Shown: positions 42,747 through 52,535, numbered from the stretch's first letter. The stretch: DNA of 64,000 nt from Alistipes onderdonkii (GCF_025145285.1 NZ_CP102251.1:1302001-1366000); one strand, 5' to 3'. The notes: a model not told the origin generated them from the sequence alone. Numbers and translations: made by a program.

Positions 42747-43676
42747 ATGATGAAACTATTGAAAATACTCTGTACTCTTCTGGGCATTACAGCCGTATCG
42801 GCGGGTTGTATTAAGGAAGACATGAGCGGCTGTCCGCCGGAGGTGAACACGTATCTTACGTTCAGCTACCGGGGCGATACGGACGATCCGACGATGTTTC
42901 GGAAAATGATCGGTCGCGTGTCGCTTTATGTTTTCGATAGCGCAAGCGGACAGCACATCCTGACGAAAACCGTAGGCGAAGCCGACTTGCGACTTTTCGA
43001 AGGCACACAGCTTTACCTGCCCGAAGGCAACTACAGAATCGTATCGTGGGCCAATGCCGCGAACAATACGGAAATTCTCGTAAACGGAGCCTTGTCGCAG
43101 GGACGCGTACATGCGCCCGGGTACACAGCTCGGAAGCGCATTGCGACCAACGACCATCTCTATTACGGGGAATTAGACATAACGGTGCCGGCGACCGCTA
43201 TACAGCCGGGTAACAACGCCATAAAGGTAACGGGAGACATTCCGCACAGGAGCGCGCACATCAATATTGAAATTTACACAAAAGGTTTCGGACACAAGGA
43301 CAAACCGGTGACGTGGCCGGTTGTCGAGATGGGCGGACTGATGCCCCAATATGATATGGGGATGACCCCTGCACAGCCGTTCGAGGCCACCTACTACCCG
43401 ACGGTGGCATGGGATTCGGAACAAAACGTCGCAGCGGCACGCTTCTCCGTACTGCGCTTTTCCGACAAAAACGATATTACGGTAACTGTTCGTGAGCCCG
43501 CACCGGATAATACAGCAAAGGCCACAGTGAATCTCGAAAAATATATGATCGACAACAATATCTCCGTGGACGGCCGGAACGAGGCTACGGTTCGGCTGCT
43601 TTTCGAGTTTACCGATCTGGGAGTTACAGTGACTATCCCGGGCTGGACAGGCGGGGATGTCGATCCTGAAATCTGA
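42747..43676 (+). CDS. FimB/Mfa2-family fimbrial anchor subunit
   Basis: The 309-residue lipoprotein has a signal ending VSAGC (Cys21), then IKEDMSGCPPEVNTYLTFSYRGD, the signature start of FimB/Mfa2 (DUF1812). These proteins stay in the outer membrane through the lipid, cap the base of the pilus and limit its length. YLPEGNYRIVSWANA is another family block. The C-terminal GVTVTIPGWTGGDVDPEI contributes the terminal strand. ATG at 42747 or 42750. Confidence 0.88.
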   Translation: MMKLLKILCTLLGITAVSAGCIKEDMSGCPPEVNTYLTFSYRGDTDDPTMFRKMIGRVSLYVFDSASGQHILTKTVGEADLRLFEGTQLYLPEGNYRIVSWANAANNTEILVNGALSQGRVHAPGYTARKRIATNDHLYYGELDITVPATAIQPGNNAIKVTGDIPHRSAHINIEIYTKGFGHKDKPVTWPVVEMGGLMPQYDMGMTPAQPFEATYYPTVAWDSEQNVAAARFSVLRFSDKNDITVTVREPAPDNTAKATVNLEKYMIDNNISVDGRNEATVRLLFEFTDLGVTVTIPGWTGGDVDPEI

Positions 43677-43707
43677 TGGGAATATACGAGAAAAAACAGA
43701 GAGTTAT

Positions 43708-46700
43708 ATGAATAAATGTTTTATTACACAATGGCTATTGGTTCTCTATTTGTCGCTGCTTGTTGGATGCACCAAGGATGTGACCAGCCCGGAAAAGGTC
43801 GGCGAGCCGATTTCGTTAGGATTGACTCTTGACACCTATGCAGGCGAGGATTCGAATGCCAAGGAGCATGAGAAAGCGATTCATAACCTGTATGTCTTTA
43901 TTTATGGTTCCGACGGACGGTTGGAGAACCCGGACAATACACGGGTGCAGCCTGCGACAGACGGTTCGCTGACTGATGCGACGGGGCGCATTCACGGTTC
44001 GTGGAAGGTTTATGGAGGACAAAAGGATATTTATGTCATAGCCAATGTCCCGGATAAATTGGCTTCGACGGACAAACCCCGATCGTCATCGATCGTTGCG
44101 GCGGATGCGTTACGCCGTCCGACGAAGGATGAGCTGGCGAAATTCTGCATGCCATGGATCGGCGGCTCCGGAAATATAAATGTCATGAGGTATAATGACT
44201 TTGATTATCAGACTTCAGGCTTTTTTGCCGGATTGATGAGTGGTAAAAAGACGGTGAAGGTAACGGCGGCAAACCAGAACCAGTCGGTTCTGGTTCCCCT
44301 CGTTCGCCGTTATGCCCGGATAGATCTGGCGGTACGCAAGGCTCCTGAACTGGCGAACAGCGACGTTAAGATACTTAGCATGGATTGGTCATATATCGGC
44401 TTGCAGTCCACGCTTCTGGCCGCAGACCCCGAAAGCACGCTCGAAATTTATGCAAGAACTGCTACCCCGGTCGTTGTCGGACAGATCTCTGCGGCCGATT
44501 ATACTCCACTGAGACCTGCGTCGAAGTCGAATGAGGCCTACGAAATGTATTCGGGAGTATATCCGAAGCAAGATGATCCGTATCGGTATCAGCAGTTAAC
44601 ATTAAATGCATTGGTGAACAATTCGCAGGTAGTATATGAGCTTAATCTGTGTGAAACGGGAACCGATGGGAAACCGGATCTCGCAAAACCGCTTCCGATC
44701 GAAGCCAACAAAATATACAAAATCAATGCGACCCTTACACGGCACACCTCCGATGTCGATATCGAGATACAGGATTGGAGCGACAAGCAAATCGACGGTA
44801 GTATCGGCGGTTCCACGCTGGGCCTAGACTCGGTGGTGCTCGTCAAGGCAGGCAATGAAACGCGTGTCCCAGTGAGTACTATTGCGGAAACAGTCCGTGT
44901 AAAACTTTCTGATGCGGCCGCACGGGTAGGCTACTCCCTGAGCGGAGCTGATGTTTCAACCGGAATTCTGGAACTCCCCGTCACGGGCGGTAAGGCCGAA
45001 ATTCCGGTTACGGGGCCTGTGGCATATCCCGTAGGGAAAGAATACAACATGACGGTTCTGGCCGGAAACATCCGTCGCACGGTACCCTTGCGAATTGACG
45101 CCACGTCCGTCTTGCAGGCCGAAAACCTGCGTTTCGACTATCGTGGAGGTAAAAAGGATGTTGCCGTGACGAGCTATCTTGCTTTCGGCGATTCGAATGA
45201 CACGAAACTTCCCATGCCTTGGACGGCAGAATATTCAAGGGACGGTGGGCAAACATGGGGATCGAGTCTGCCGGATGGATTTACGATTACGGGAGCTGCC
45301 GGAAACGGAAATCTTGTCGGTAAAGAATCTTTCAATGTCAATGTCTCCAAGCAGATCGGGCAGAAGCAGCCCAATTTCCATACGAGCGCATTGCGTGATG
45401 CCGCACCCGTCAGCAATTACGACCTTTCGACTCAAGGCGGCAGAACTGCAATGAACACGGCGAATTGTTATGTGGTAAGCGCCCCCGGCACCTATACTCT
45501 TCCGTTGGTATATGGCAACGGAATCAAGGACGGACATCCCAACCCTTCGGCCTACACTTCGACGGCGCAGCCATCTGGAGGTGCGAATCAGGGGAATATA
45601 TTGAAGCAGTTTATCGACTATAAGCAACAGCCAATAACTGATCCGTATATCTACAATAAGTACACGGCGGCTAATGCCTGTCTTGTCTGGCAGGATGCGC
45701 AGGAACTGATCTCCGATGTCAAACTCTCCGCCGACGGTCGTAACTTGACCTTTTCCGTGCCCAAGGAATCGATACAACAGGGCAACGCAATTGTTGGCAT
45801 ACGCGATTCGGGCGGTAGTTTCATCTGGAGCTGGCATATCTGGGTGACAGAAAGTTCACTGAACGACTGTATCGAGGTAACCAATTCAAAGGGAGAGACC
45901 TTCTCCTTCATGCCCGTGAATCTCGGATGGGTCGACGGCGAACCTTTCACGTTCCCGGCTAGGGAGGTGTGGGTGAAATTGACTCAGCCACAGACCGGTG
46001 CATCCCATATTATTTCGGTGTTGCAGCCCGACACCCTGATGGCTGAGAGCACTAACCCCTATTACCAGTGGGGGCGTAAAGACCCTATGTTACCTGCCGA
46101 TTACGATGTTTATGGAGAATTCCGCGGTAACAAAAAGGCTTATTATGGGGACAATAAATTCGTTTATGCTCCCAAAGTGGGAGCAACTGCGAATATGAAC
46201 GAACTCCCGCAGTACGCAAGGCCGAATATTGCGTGGTGCATTGCGAATCCTTTTACTTTCATAATAAACGGGTATGCAGATTGTTTGTTCCTGAATTTAT
46301 GGAGTGCACAGAACGGGGCGCTGTATGGTGATGATAATGCCCCTGTCGTCAAAACGATATATGATCCTTCCCCCGTCGGTTTTTGCATGCCTACGAGGAG
46401 TGCGTTCTCCGGTTTCACCTCTACGGGATATACATATATTGGCATTGCTGGTTACGGTACTATATTCAATTCACCCTATACTTCGGCCGATGATTACTGG
46501 AGGGACAAAGGCTGGAGGTTCTATTGCCGACCGATGCCGGGAGAAGGTAAATTCGATGTGAGCGGAGGTACGATTTACTTCCCATACATGGGGCTGAGAG
46601 CGCCGAACAGCGACTCTTTTATACAGGAGAAAGATGGGCCTTACTGGAGTGCTCTACCTAACGGCTCTTCACTCGGACATGTATTGATGGGTAAATACGA

Positions 46701-46791
46701 CAGAGTAAATAATTACATTCAACAACCGCCGACAATGAGTGAGATGGGACGGGCATTCGGTTGTTCGGTGCGTCCGGTTCGAGAAAAATAA
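43708..46791 (+). CDS. Large fimbrial tip-like lipoprotein, DUF4906-type
   Basis: The 1027-residue protein begins MNKCFITQWLLVLYLSLLVGC, a lipoprotein signal, and then has a fimbrillin-like domain (ISLGLTLDTYAGEDSNAKEHE, LYVFIYGSDG). The middle is Ig-like, and from about residue 560 there is a large domain shared with the next gene: TAMNTANCYVV, LPLVYGNGIKDG, WSWHIWVTE and KTIYDPSPVGFCMPT. By layout it is an accessory or tip adhesin carried at the pilus end. I chose ATG 43708 because it starts the signal peptide; the longer frame overlaps the anchor gene. DUF4906 membership is from memory of these motifs. Confidence 0.75.
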   Translation: MNKCFITQWLLVLYLSLLVGCTKDVTSPEKVGEPISLGLTLDTYAGEDSNAKEHEKAIHNLYVFIYGSDGRLENPDNTRVQPATDGSLTDATGRIHGSWKVYGGQKDIYVIANVPDKLASTDKPRSSSIVAADALRRPTKDELAKFCMPWIGGSGNINVMRYNDFDYQTSGFFAGLMSGKKTVKVTAANQNQSVLVPLVRRYARIDLAVRKAPELANSDVKILSMDWSYIGLQSTLLAADPESTLEIYARTATPVVVGQISAADYTPLRPASKSNEAYEMYSGVYPKQDDPYRYQQLTLNALVNNSQVVYELNLCETGTDGKPDLAKPLPIEANKIYKINATLTRHTSDVDIEIQDWSDKQIDGSIGGSTLGLDSVVLVKAGNETRVPVSTIAETVRVKLSDAAARVGYSLSGADVSTGILELPVTGGKAEIPVTGPVAYPVGKEYNMTVLAGNIRRTVPLRIDATSVLQAENLRFDYRGGKKDVAVTSYLAFGDSNDTKLPMPWTAEYSRDGGQTWGSSLPDGFTITGAAGNGNLVGKESFNVNVSKQIGQKQPNFHTSALRDAAPVSNYDLSTQGGRTAMNTANCYVVSAPGTYTLPLVYGNGIKDGHPNPSAYTSTAQPSGGANQGNILKQFIDYKQQPITDPYIYNKYTAANACLVWQDAQELISDVKLSADGRNLTFSVPKESIQQGNAIVGIRDSGGSFIWSWHIWVTESSLNDCIEVTNSKGETFSFMPVNLGWVDGEPFTFPAREVWVKLTQPQTGASHIISVLQPDTLMAESTNPYYQWGRKDPMLPADYDVYGEFRGNKKAYYGDNKFVYAPKVGATANMNELPQYARPNIAWCIANPFTFIINGYADCLFLNLWSAQNGALYGDDNAPVVKTIYDPSPVGFCMPTRSAFSGFTSTGYTYIGIAGYGTIFNSPYTSADDYWRDKGWRFYCRPMPGEGKFDVSGGTIYFPYMGLRAPNSDSFIQEKDGPYWSALPNGSSLGHVLMGKYDRVNNYIQQPPTMSEMGRAFGCSVRPVREK

Positions 46792-46813
46792 ATTTTCATA
46801 GAAATTTGAAATC

Positions 46814-49800
46814 ATGAAAAAAATAACGAGATTCGGTATTTCGGCATTGCTGGCGGTATTATGCCTCACGGGCTGTCTGAAAGACGATACACAGAGCCCC
46901 TGCGGTGCGGCGCAAACGGGCGGAATACGGCTGATACTGGCCATAGGCGACATGCGGGACGAAGAGATTGTCACGCGCAGCGCTGTTTCGACTAAGGAAT
47001 GCACCATCACAAAACTCTCGGTACTGCTCTTTGACAAATCGACGGGTAAATTCAAAGAGAGCGAGGAGATTGATATTCGCACGCAACTTTCGGGATCGAA
47101 CGGAGACAAATTGCGAACCCTTGCGGTGAATTTGACTCCGGAGGAGGGTGATAAGCTTGTCGTGGTGGCCAACTATGTGCGGAACGGGACGCTTACGGAG
47201 GGGAGCTCCACAACGGCGGATATCAATTCGGTCTATAAAAGCAGTTTCAACTCCGAATTTATGCCTTTCGACGAAGGGTTGCCGATGAGTGGAGAGACGA
47301 CCTATTCCGATAGCGGTGTGACCTGCCGGCTCTACCATTCGGTCGCCAAGGTACAGGTGCGTCTGGCCGACGGGCTGACCCTCGACGGTCAGGCCGTTAC
47401 GACCGACAATAGCAGTTGGGGAATCGGGAATTATCTTTTAGTCACCTCTGCGCTTGTCTACGGGCAGCCGACGGGTACTATCGCGCTGAATCCCGGGATC
47501 AAGGAATCCGATTTCACTGACAGGACGCCGCAGAACACAATCGATGATGCCTCCTCTCAGGACGAGCGTGTGATGAACCGGGGCTATCTGGTCGAATATC
47601 CCAATGCGAAGTATGCCAAGCAACAGGAGGTGGATATAACGGAGTTCGATGCCGGCAGAACCTGCGTGTTTCTCAGGCTTCGGGATTTCGATGCCAAGAG
47701 CCGAGATAACTATTATAGGCTTGACTTCTCTCGCCAGTTGCGTTCGACGGGACTTGACCAGGGAGCATCGAACGAATTCCTGGATATCCGCCGTAATACG
47801 CATTACGTTTTCCTGATTACAAAGATCAAGTCACGGGGTTATCGTACCCAGGAGGAAGCATTGGCCAATCCCGGTAGCAATATCGAATATACGGTGACTG
47901 TGGAAGATGGCGAATGGGAGAGTATCTCCAGTAACGGACAGTATGCCGTAAAAACCGACCGCGACAGTTGTTTCCTTATGCAGAACGTCGCGGAACCTGC
48001 CGACCTGTTAAAATTTGCGGTTCAGATGCCAGACGCCGGCCAGAAGCCGGGTGATGACCTGCCCGGATCGATCAAGACCTGCCGGGTCTCGTTGGTAGGC
48101 GAGGACAAAAACACGCTGGTGCCCTCCGAGCAGCTGCAACTCTGCACGACGGACGGAACGTCCTACAGCGCTATAGATTTTACCAGTGAGGCGATTCCGA
48201 TTCCCGACGAAGGTTACCAATTGAAATATAAGGCCGGAACGACAGCGCCTTCGGAACAATGCTACGTAAAAATCGAATACGGCAATATCAGACATTATGT
48301 ACCCGTCGGTATCGTTACGTTCAATGTCACGGCGGATAAGACCGAAACGGATTATAAAGGCGGGACATTGCCTCTTACGGTGGAGAGCTACGCCATGTTC
48401 GGAACGAAACGGGTTGAATTGAACTGGAGGCGCGAGTTCGAAAATGTTGCCGAGGTTTCTTCGTGGGTTTCGCTTCCCGAGAACGGCGTGAGCGGTACGG
48501 TCAATGCCATTATCCAGGAACAGAAAGGATACATTTCCAACCCGCATAACGATGTATTGCAGGCGGCATTCGAGGATAGTGACCTTTACGATCTTTCAAC
48601 TAATGGAGGAACGAGAGCCATGAATACGGCCAACTGCTATGTCATCAACAGACCGGGAAAATTTTCCCTGCCGCTTGTATACGGCAATGCCATTAAGAAC
48701 GGGCAAACTAATTCGTCAGCCTATATCTCGACAGCCAGTGGAGCGAATGTGCTGCAAACTTTCGTCAATCACCTTAATGCGTCCATTACCGACCCATACA
48801 TTTACAATAATGCCGGGTGCACGCCTGTAGATGCAATACTGGTCTGGGAGGATGAGAAGGATCTGGTAACTAACGTCCGACTTGCTTCTGATAAAAAGAC
48901 ATTGACATTTAATGTGCCGGCGTCTTCAATTCGTCAAGGCAACGCCGTTGTCGCCGTACGAGATGTGAATAAGAAAATCATGTGGAGTTGGCATATTTGG
49001 GTGACAGATTTCCGGTTGGATGGGAATGTGGCTCCGGTAGATCATTACGATCCAACTCTGAAGCAGGAGGATAGATATGTGACCTTTAACAGTAATGAAG
49101 CATACAGGTTCATGGGAGTCAACCTTGGCTGGTGCGATGCTGGAATTTTGAATTACGATGCTCGCAGCGGGAGCGTACTTTTCAAACAAGCCCTAACCGG
49201 AGCCGTTCGAAAAATAACAGTCGGACAAACGGATTATACTGTCGCCATATCGGGCAATCAGCCTTATTATCAACACGGACGTAAGGATCCATTGCTGCCA
49301 ATAGTAGTTAAGGACAATCAAATAATCGATAAGCATTGTTATTCCAACGATGGGTATGCGTTCAATGCTTCTGGCAAAGGGGCTGTGCCCATCGGGCAAG
49401 CTATTCAGACTCCGCATGTGTTCTATAATTACAACACTTCGAATACCCACGACTGGTGTAACCCGGCCGGGACGGTTTCCGGTAAAAGTACATTTTTTAA
49501 CTTGTGGAGTACTAATAATACTTCTTCGACGGGCGGCGGGTCAGTCGTTAAAACGATCTACGATCCCTCTCCCGTGGGCTATTGCTTGCCGACACCAACT
49601 GCAGTTAAGGGGTTCTCTTATAATGGCGGTGACGCTTCGGGCAACTATTTCGGATCGAAATTTAATTCGCCTTATACTTCCGAGGCTGATTTCCAGAAGA
49701 ACCACGGCTGGGTATTTTATTGCTATCGTATGAAAGCCGTAGGCAGTTATGACCTCACAGGCGGAGTGCTGTTTTATCCGGCTTTGGGTTGTCGCTTCAG

Positions 49801-49951
49801 TTCAACGGGGCTGCCGTATGGTGTCCAAGAATATTGTTATTACTGGTCGTGCGTTAGCTGGGGGACGAGATATGCTAAATCGTCGCTTGAAGCGACTGTA
49901 AACTATCAGCGTGCCCTCGGTTTTCCGATACGTCCTGTGAGGGAAAATTAA
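46814..49951 (+). CDS. Second large fimbrial tip-like lipoprotein, paralogue of the preceding gene
   Basis: The 1045-residue protein has a lipoprotein signal ending CLTGC (Cys21), a fimbrillin-like N-terminal domain (GIRLILAIGDM ... IVTRSAVSTKE ... ITKLSVLLFDKSTG) and Ig-like middle. The last 450 residues share AMNTANCYVI, LPLVYGNAIKNG, MWSWHIWVTD, YQHGRKDPLLP and KTIYDPSPVGYCLPT with the upstream gene. The N-terminal parts differ strongly. A tandem duplication followed by divergence of the polymerising domain is the simplest reading. Two tip proteins may give alternative binding specificities or stack in the fibre. Confidence 0.75.
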   Translation: MKKITRFGISALLAVLCLTGCLKDDTQSPCGAAQTGGIRLILAIGDMRDEEIVTRSAVSTKECTITKLSVLLFDKSTGKFKESEEIDIRTQLSGSNGDKLRTLAVNLTPEEGDKLVVVANYVRNGTLTEGSSTTADINSVYKSSFNSEFMPFDEGLPMSGETTYSDSGVTCRLYHSVAKVQVRLADGLTLDGQAVTTDNSSWGIGNYLLVTSALVYGQPTGTIALNPGIKESDFTDRTPQNTIDDASSQDERVMNRGYLVEYPNAKYAKQQEVDITEFDAGRTCVFLRLRDFDAKSRDNYYRLDFSRQLRSTGLDQGASNEFLDIRRNTHYVFLITKIKSRGYRTQEEALANPGSNIEYTVTVEDGEWESISSNGQYAVKTDRDSCFLMQNVAEPADLLKFAVQMPDAGQKPGDDLPGSIKTCRVSLVGEDKNTLVPSEQLQLCTTDGTSYSAIDFTSEAIPIPDEGYQLKYKAGTTAPSEQCYVKIEYGNIRHYVPVGIVTFNVTADKTETDYKGGTLPLTVESYAMFGTKRVELNWRREFENVAEVSSWVSLPENGVSGTVNAIIQEQKGYISNPHNDVLQAAFEDSDLYDLSTNGGTRAMNTANCYVINRPGKFSLPLVYGNAIKNGQTNSSAYISTASGANVLQTFVNHLNASITDPYIYNNAGCTPVDAILVWEDEKDLVTNVRLASDKKTLTFNVPASSIRQGNAVVAVRDVNKKIMWSWHIWVTDFRLDGNVAPVDHYDPTLKQEDRYVTFNSNEAYRFMGVNLGWCDAGILNYDARSGSVLFKQALTGAVRKITVGQTDYTVAISGNQPYYQHGRKDPLLPIVVKDNQIIDKHCYSNDGYAFNASGKGAVPIGQAIQTPHVFYNYNTSNTHDWCNPAGTVSGKSTFFNLWSTNNTSSTGGGSVVKTIYDPSPVGYCLPTPTAVKGFSYNGGDASGNYFGSKFNSPYTSEADFQKNHGWVFYCYRMKAVGSYDLTGGVLFYPALGCRFSSTGLPYGVQEYCYYWSCVSWGTRYAKSSLEATVNYQRALGFPIRPVREN

Positions 49952-49956
49952 TACTA

Positions 49957-51216
49957 ATGATGAATCGGGTTATTGTTTGTTGTCTTCTGGTGGTATTGAC
50001 GGTTTTGCCTTCGTGTATCAAAGATGATCACACGGACTCCGAACCTACCTTTCCTTCGCGTACGGTGCTGATCTATATGGCCGGGGATAACTCGCTTTCG
50101 GGGGAGACGGCGCAAAAGATCGAGGCGCTACGTCGGGGCTGGCAATGGACGGGCAACAAATGCCTGGTCTATGTCGATACTCCCGAGGGAGCACGCTTGT
50201 TGCGTCTGCGCGGAGGTTGTCAGGTCACTCCGGAAGCGTATGTCGAGACCGTGCGGGAGTACGGTAGGGAGAACTCCGCTTCGGCAGAAGTTTTCGGGCG
50301 AGTGCTCCGCGAAGTCATGTCCGACTATCCGGCCGATGGCTATGGACTCGTTTTCTTCTCGCACGGCAGCGGTTGGCTCCCGGCGGGAAGGCTCCAGAAC
50401 CCGTCCCGAGCGTCGCTCTCCGGGCTGGGGGAGCCAGTACGGGCAGCCTCTTCCGCCCAGGGCACACGCTCGCTGGGGTGGGACGACGGTGTCGGAGAAG
50501 ATGCCCCGGGGAGTATGCCCCATGCAGAAATGGAGTTGGAAGAGTTCGCCGCAGCAATTCCCGACGGACAACTTGACTTCATCGTCTTCGAGGCATGCCT
50601 GATGGCAGGTGTCGAGGTAGCCTATGTACTGCGTGGGAAGACGGACTATATCCTCTCTTCGGCAGCCGAAATTGTCTCTCCGGGCTTCACGCCCATTTAT
50701 CCGTCGGCACTGCGATACCTTTTTGACACATCGAGAAGCGTTGAGGCGAGCCTTGCGGCTTTTGGCGAGTCTTACATGAGCCATGTCAACAAACTCTCCG
50801 GAGATTCCCGTTCTGCGACGCTGAGTCTTGTGGCAACGAAAGAATTGGATCTTCTCGCTGCCCGGACACGAGAACTGCTTGCTGGTCTTTCTCATAGGCC
50901 TGACATAATTTCCGACTTGCAGCATTTTGACCGTCCGGGCAGCTATGGAGATTCCCCGGCCGTAGCGCGTTATTTCGATCTGGGCGACTGGGCCCGGCGA
51001 ATTGGGGCACAGGAGCAATATACCGTTTTCGAGGAGCAGTTGAAACGCATAGTGAGAATGAAGGCGAGTACCGAGCGTTTCCTGCCCTCGCAAAACGGTT
51101 TCGAGATCCGGAATCATTCGGGTCTTACGACCTATGCCGAACGATCCGAGCTGCCTGCTTTGAATGCATATTACCGCACGACGGCGTGGTATAAAGCGAT
51201 ATTAGGAAACAACTGA
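49957..51216 (+). CDS. Clostripain-family (C11) cysteine peptidase, lipoprotein
   Basis: The 419-residue protein has a lipoprotein signal ending TVLPSC (Cys20). It keeps the clan CD dyad: His136 in LVFFSHGSGW and Cys214 in FIVFEACLMAGVEVAY, with VLIYMAGDNSLSGE near the start. C11 enzymes usually cut after Arg or Lys and are activated by self-cleavage. The gene starts five bases after the second tip gene and is followed by a membrane-protein gene after 10 bases, so it belongs to the fimbrial operon. P. gingivalis fimbrillins are matured by gingipains, also clan CD. A role as dedicated pilin-processing protease is inferred. ATG at 49957 or 49960. Confidence 0.88.
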   Translation: MMNRVIVCCLLVVLTVLPSCIKDDHTDSEPTFPSRTVLIYMAGDNSLSGETAQKIEALRRGWQWTGNKCLVYVDTPEGARLLRLRGGCQVTPEAYVETVREYGRENSASAEVFGRVLREVMSDYPADGYGLVFFSHGSGWLPAGRLQNPSRASLSGLGEPVRAASSAQGTRSLGWDDGVGEDAPGSMPHAEMELEEFAAAIPDGQLDFIVFEACLMAGVEVAYVLRGKTDYILSSAAEIVSPGFTPIYPSALRYLFDTSRSVEASLAAFGESYMSHVNKLSGDSRSATLSLVATKELDLLAARTRELLAGLSHRPDIISDLQHFDRPGSYGDSPAVARYFDLGDWARRIGAQEQYTVFEEQLKRIVRMKASTERFLPSQNGFEIRNHSGLTTYAERSELPALNAYYRTTAWYKAILGNN

Positions 51217-51226
51217 CAAACGCGAA

Positions 51227-51580
51227 ATGGAGTTCGAATGCTGGCATACATTTTTCGGGAAACTTATGTCGATTTTGGGTGTAATTTTCATATTGTGCCT
51301 GTGTTATCTTATCTGGGGCGCATTGCATATCCGCCGTTATCGACGACGTATGTTATTATATCGGGATTTTGTCCGGGAAACTTATATACAACAAAACCAA
51401 ACGGTGCCGATACTCATTACGCGCTACTACGTTCGGGAAGTGGAAGCGTATAATCGGGTGATAAAATTATGGCCTTTTTATCAATGGCTGCCATCAGTCG
51501 ATGCAGCCCGATTGCTGGTCGGCACCCCGTCAAAAGGAGAATTTAAGTCAGAAAAAATCCAGGAGGACAAAGAGTCCTGA
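51227..51580 (+). CDS. Small membrane protein, unknown function
   Basis: The 117-residue protein has one N-terminal membrane helix (about 12-33, LMSILGVIFILCLCYLIWGAL) followed by a basic stretch HIRRYRRRM, which places the rest in the cytoplasm. A Tyr-rich middle (YYVREVEAYNRVIKLWPFYQW) and a charged tail follow. I do not recognise it. It sits 10 bases after the protease gene and 21 before the HU gene. Confidence 0.6.
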   Translation: MEFECWHTFFGKLMSILGVIFILCLCYLIWGALHIRRYRRRMLLYRDFVRETYIQQNQTVPILITRYYVREVEAYNRVIKLWPFYQWLPSVDAARLLVGTPSKGEFKSEKIQEDKES

Positions 51581-51601
51581 ATTATTCACTTTAATTATTT
51601 T

Positions 51602-51922
51602 ATGATGAACAAAACTCAATTTGCAAAGGCCGTTGCCGCCGAGAGTGGCGAGACGGCTGCGAGTACCGTCCGGGTGATGGATGCGATGATGAAAGTGATT
51701 GGCGTATGCATGGCGCATGACGAACGGATCGTGCTTCCTGGCTTCGGCTCGTTCTATACGCAGGAACGCCCGGCCCGTACGATGCGCAATCCGCAGACGG
51801 GGAAGCCACTGAAAGTTGCCGCCCGAAAGACTGTGAAGTTCCGCGTGGGTGCTAAACTCCGGGAACAGACTTCGAAAGAACCCAGAGTCGCGAAAATCCA
51901 AGGTTCTGGAAAAAAGAAATAG
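51602..51922 (+). CDS. HU-family DNA-binding protein
   Basis: The 106-residue protein has an HU/IHF fold: TQFAKAVAAESGETAASTVRVMDAM helices, then IVLPGFGSFYTQERPARTMRNPQTGKPLKVAA, the beta-arm with the RNPQTG tip, and FRVGAKLRE. The C-terminus is a basic tail (SGKKK). It binds and bends DNA. Its place within the fimbrial island, just before an XRE regulator, suggests a local regulatory or architectural role. ATG at 51602 or 51605. Confidence 0.88.
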   Translation: MMNKTQFAKAVAAESGETAASTVRVMDAMMKVIGVCMAHDERIVLPGFGSFYTQERPARTMRNPQTGKPLKVAARKTVKFRVGAKLREQTSKEPRVAKIQGSGKKK

Positions 51923-51949
51923 TGGTTTCGGGCTCCGGAGTGCAGGAAG

Positions 51950-52264
51950 ATGGAGGAAAACCCTGATTTGCAGCAACGGACTGCGGAAATCGTAACATAC
52001 GTTACGGCCCGTATCCGCTTATTGCGATGCGAACGGGGGCTTACGGTGCAGCAGGTCGCCGATAGTTGCGGTATGGAGCGCTCGAACCTGAGCCGCCTGG
52101 AAGCGGGACGTTCGAACCCTACACTACGTACGCTGTGTGTCCTCTGCCTGACGTTGGACATCGGTATTCGGGAACTCTTTCCGCCTTCGAGCGGAGAATT
52201 CCCAGATGCAACGCCCAAGGTTGCACTGCCGGATCTCGGAGCAATGAATGACAAAACCGATTGA
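51950..52264 (+). CDS. XRE-family helix-turn-helix regulator
   Basis: The 104-residue protein carries a Cro/C1-type HTH: IRLLRCERGLTVQQVADSCGMERSNLSRLEAGRSNPTLRTLCVLCLTLDI (about residues 21-72). A short tail follows with no effector domain. It likely regulates the local genes. Its end overlaps the next small gene by 17 bases. Confidence 0.88.
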   Translation: MEENPDLQQRTAEIVTYVTARIRLLRCERGLTVQQVADSCGMERSNLSRLEAGRSNPTLRTLCVLCLTLDIGIRELFPPSSGEFPDATPKVALPDLGAMNDKTD

Positions 52265-52499
52265 TACAATGTTGGTTTTTCTGACAACGGGATTTCTTTA
52301 TGATCTTTTCCGCTCCGGAGAACTTCCCGAAGCGAATGCAATGGAACCTTCCGGGCAATTGCTGGAATTTTTGGCCACCCTGCTGGCCGTTTTCTCTGTG
52401 GCCGTTGCAGTTATGATTGTCGTGGTGCTCTTCCGCTCCCGGCGTCTGAAAAGGCTGAAAAACCCCGTGAAGGAGTATACCTACAAAAGAAAACATTAA
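52248..52499 (+). CDS. Small membrane protein overlapping the regulator gene
   Basis: The 83-residue frame starts inside the XRE gene and has one strong membrane helix (about 38-62, LLEFLATLLAVFSVAVAVMIVVVLF) followed by a basic end RSRRLKRLKNPVKEYTYKRKH. The positive-inside rule puts the tail in the cytoplasm. No family is recognised. The start could be any of several Met codons up to 52269. Confidence 0.6.
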   Translation: MTKPIDTMLVFLTTGFLYDLFRSGELPEANAMEPSGQLLEFLATLLAVFSVAVAVMIVVVLFRSRRLKRLKNPVKEYTYKRKH

Positions 52500-52535
52500 C
52501 CCGAACCCGGCAAGGGTTCATAAAACACTAACACC

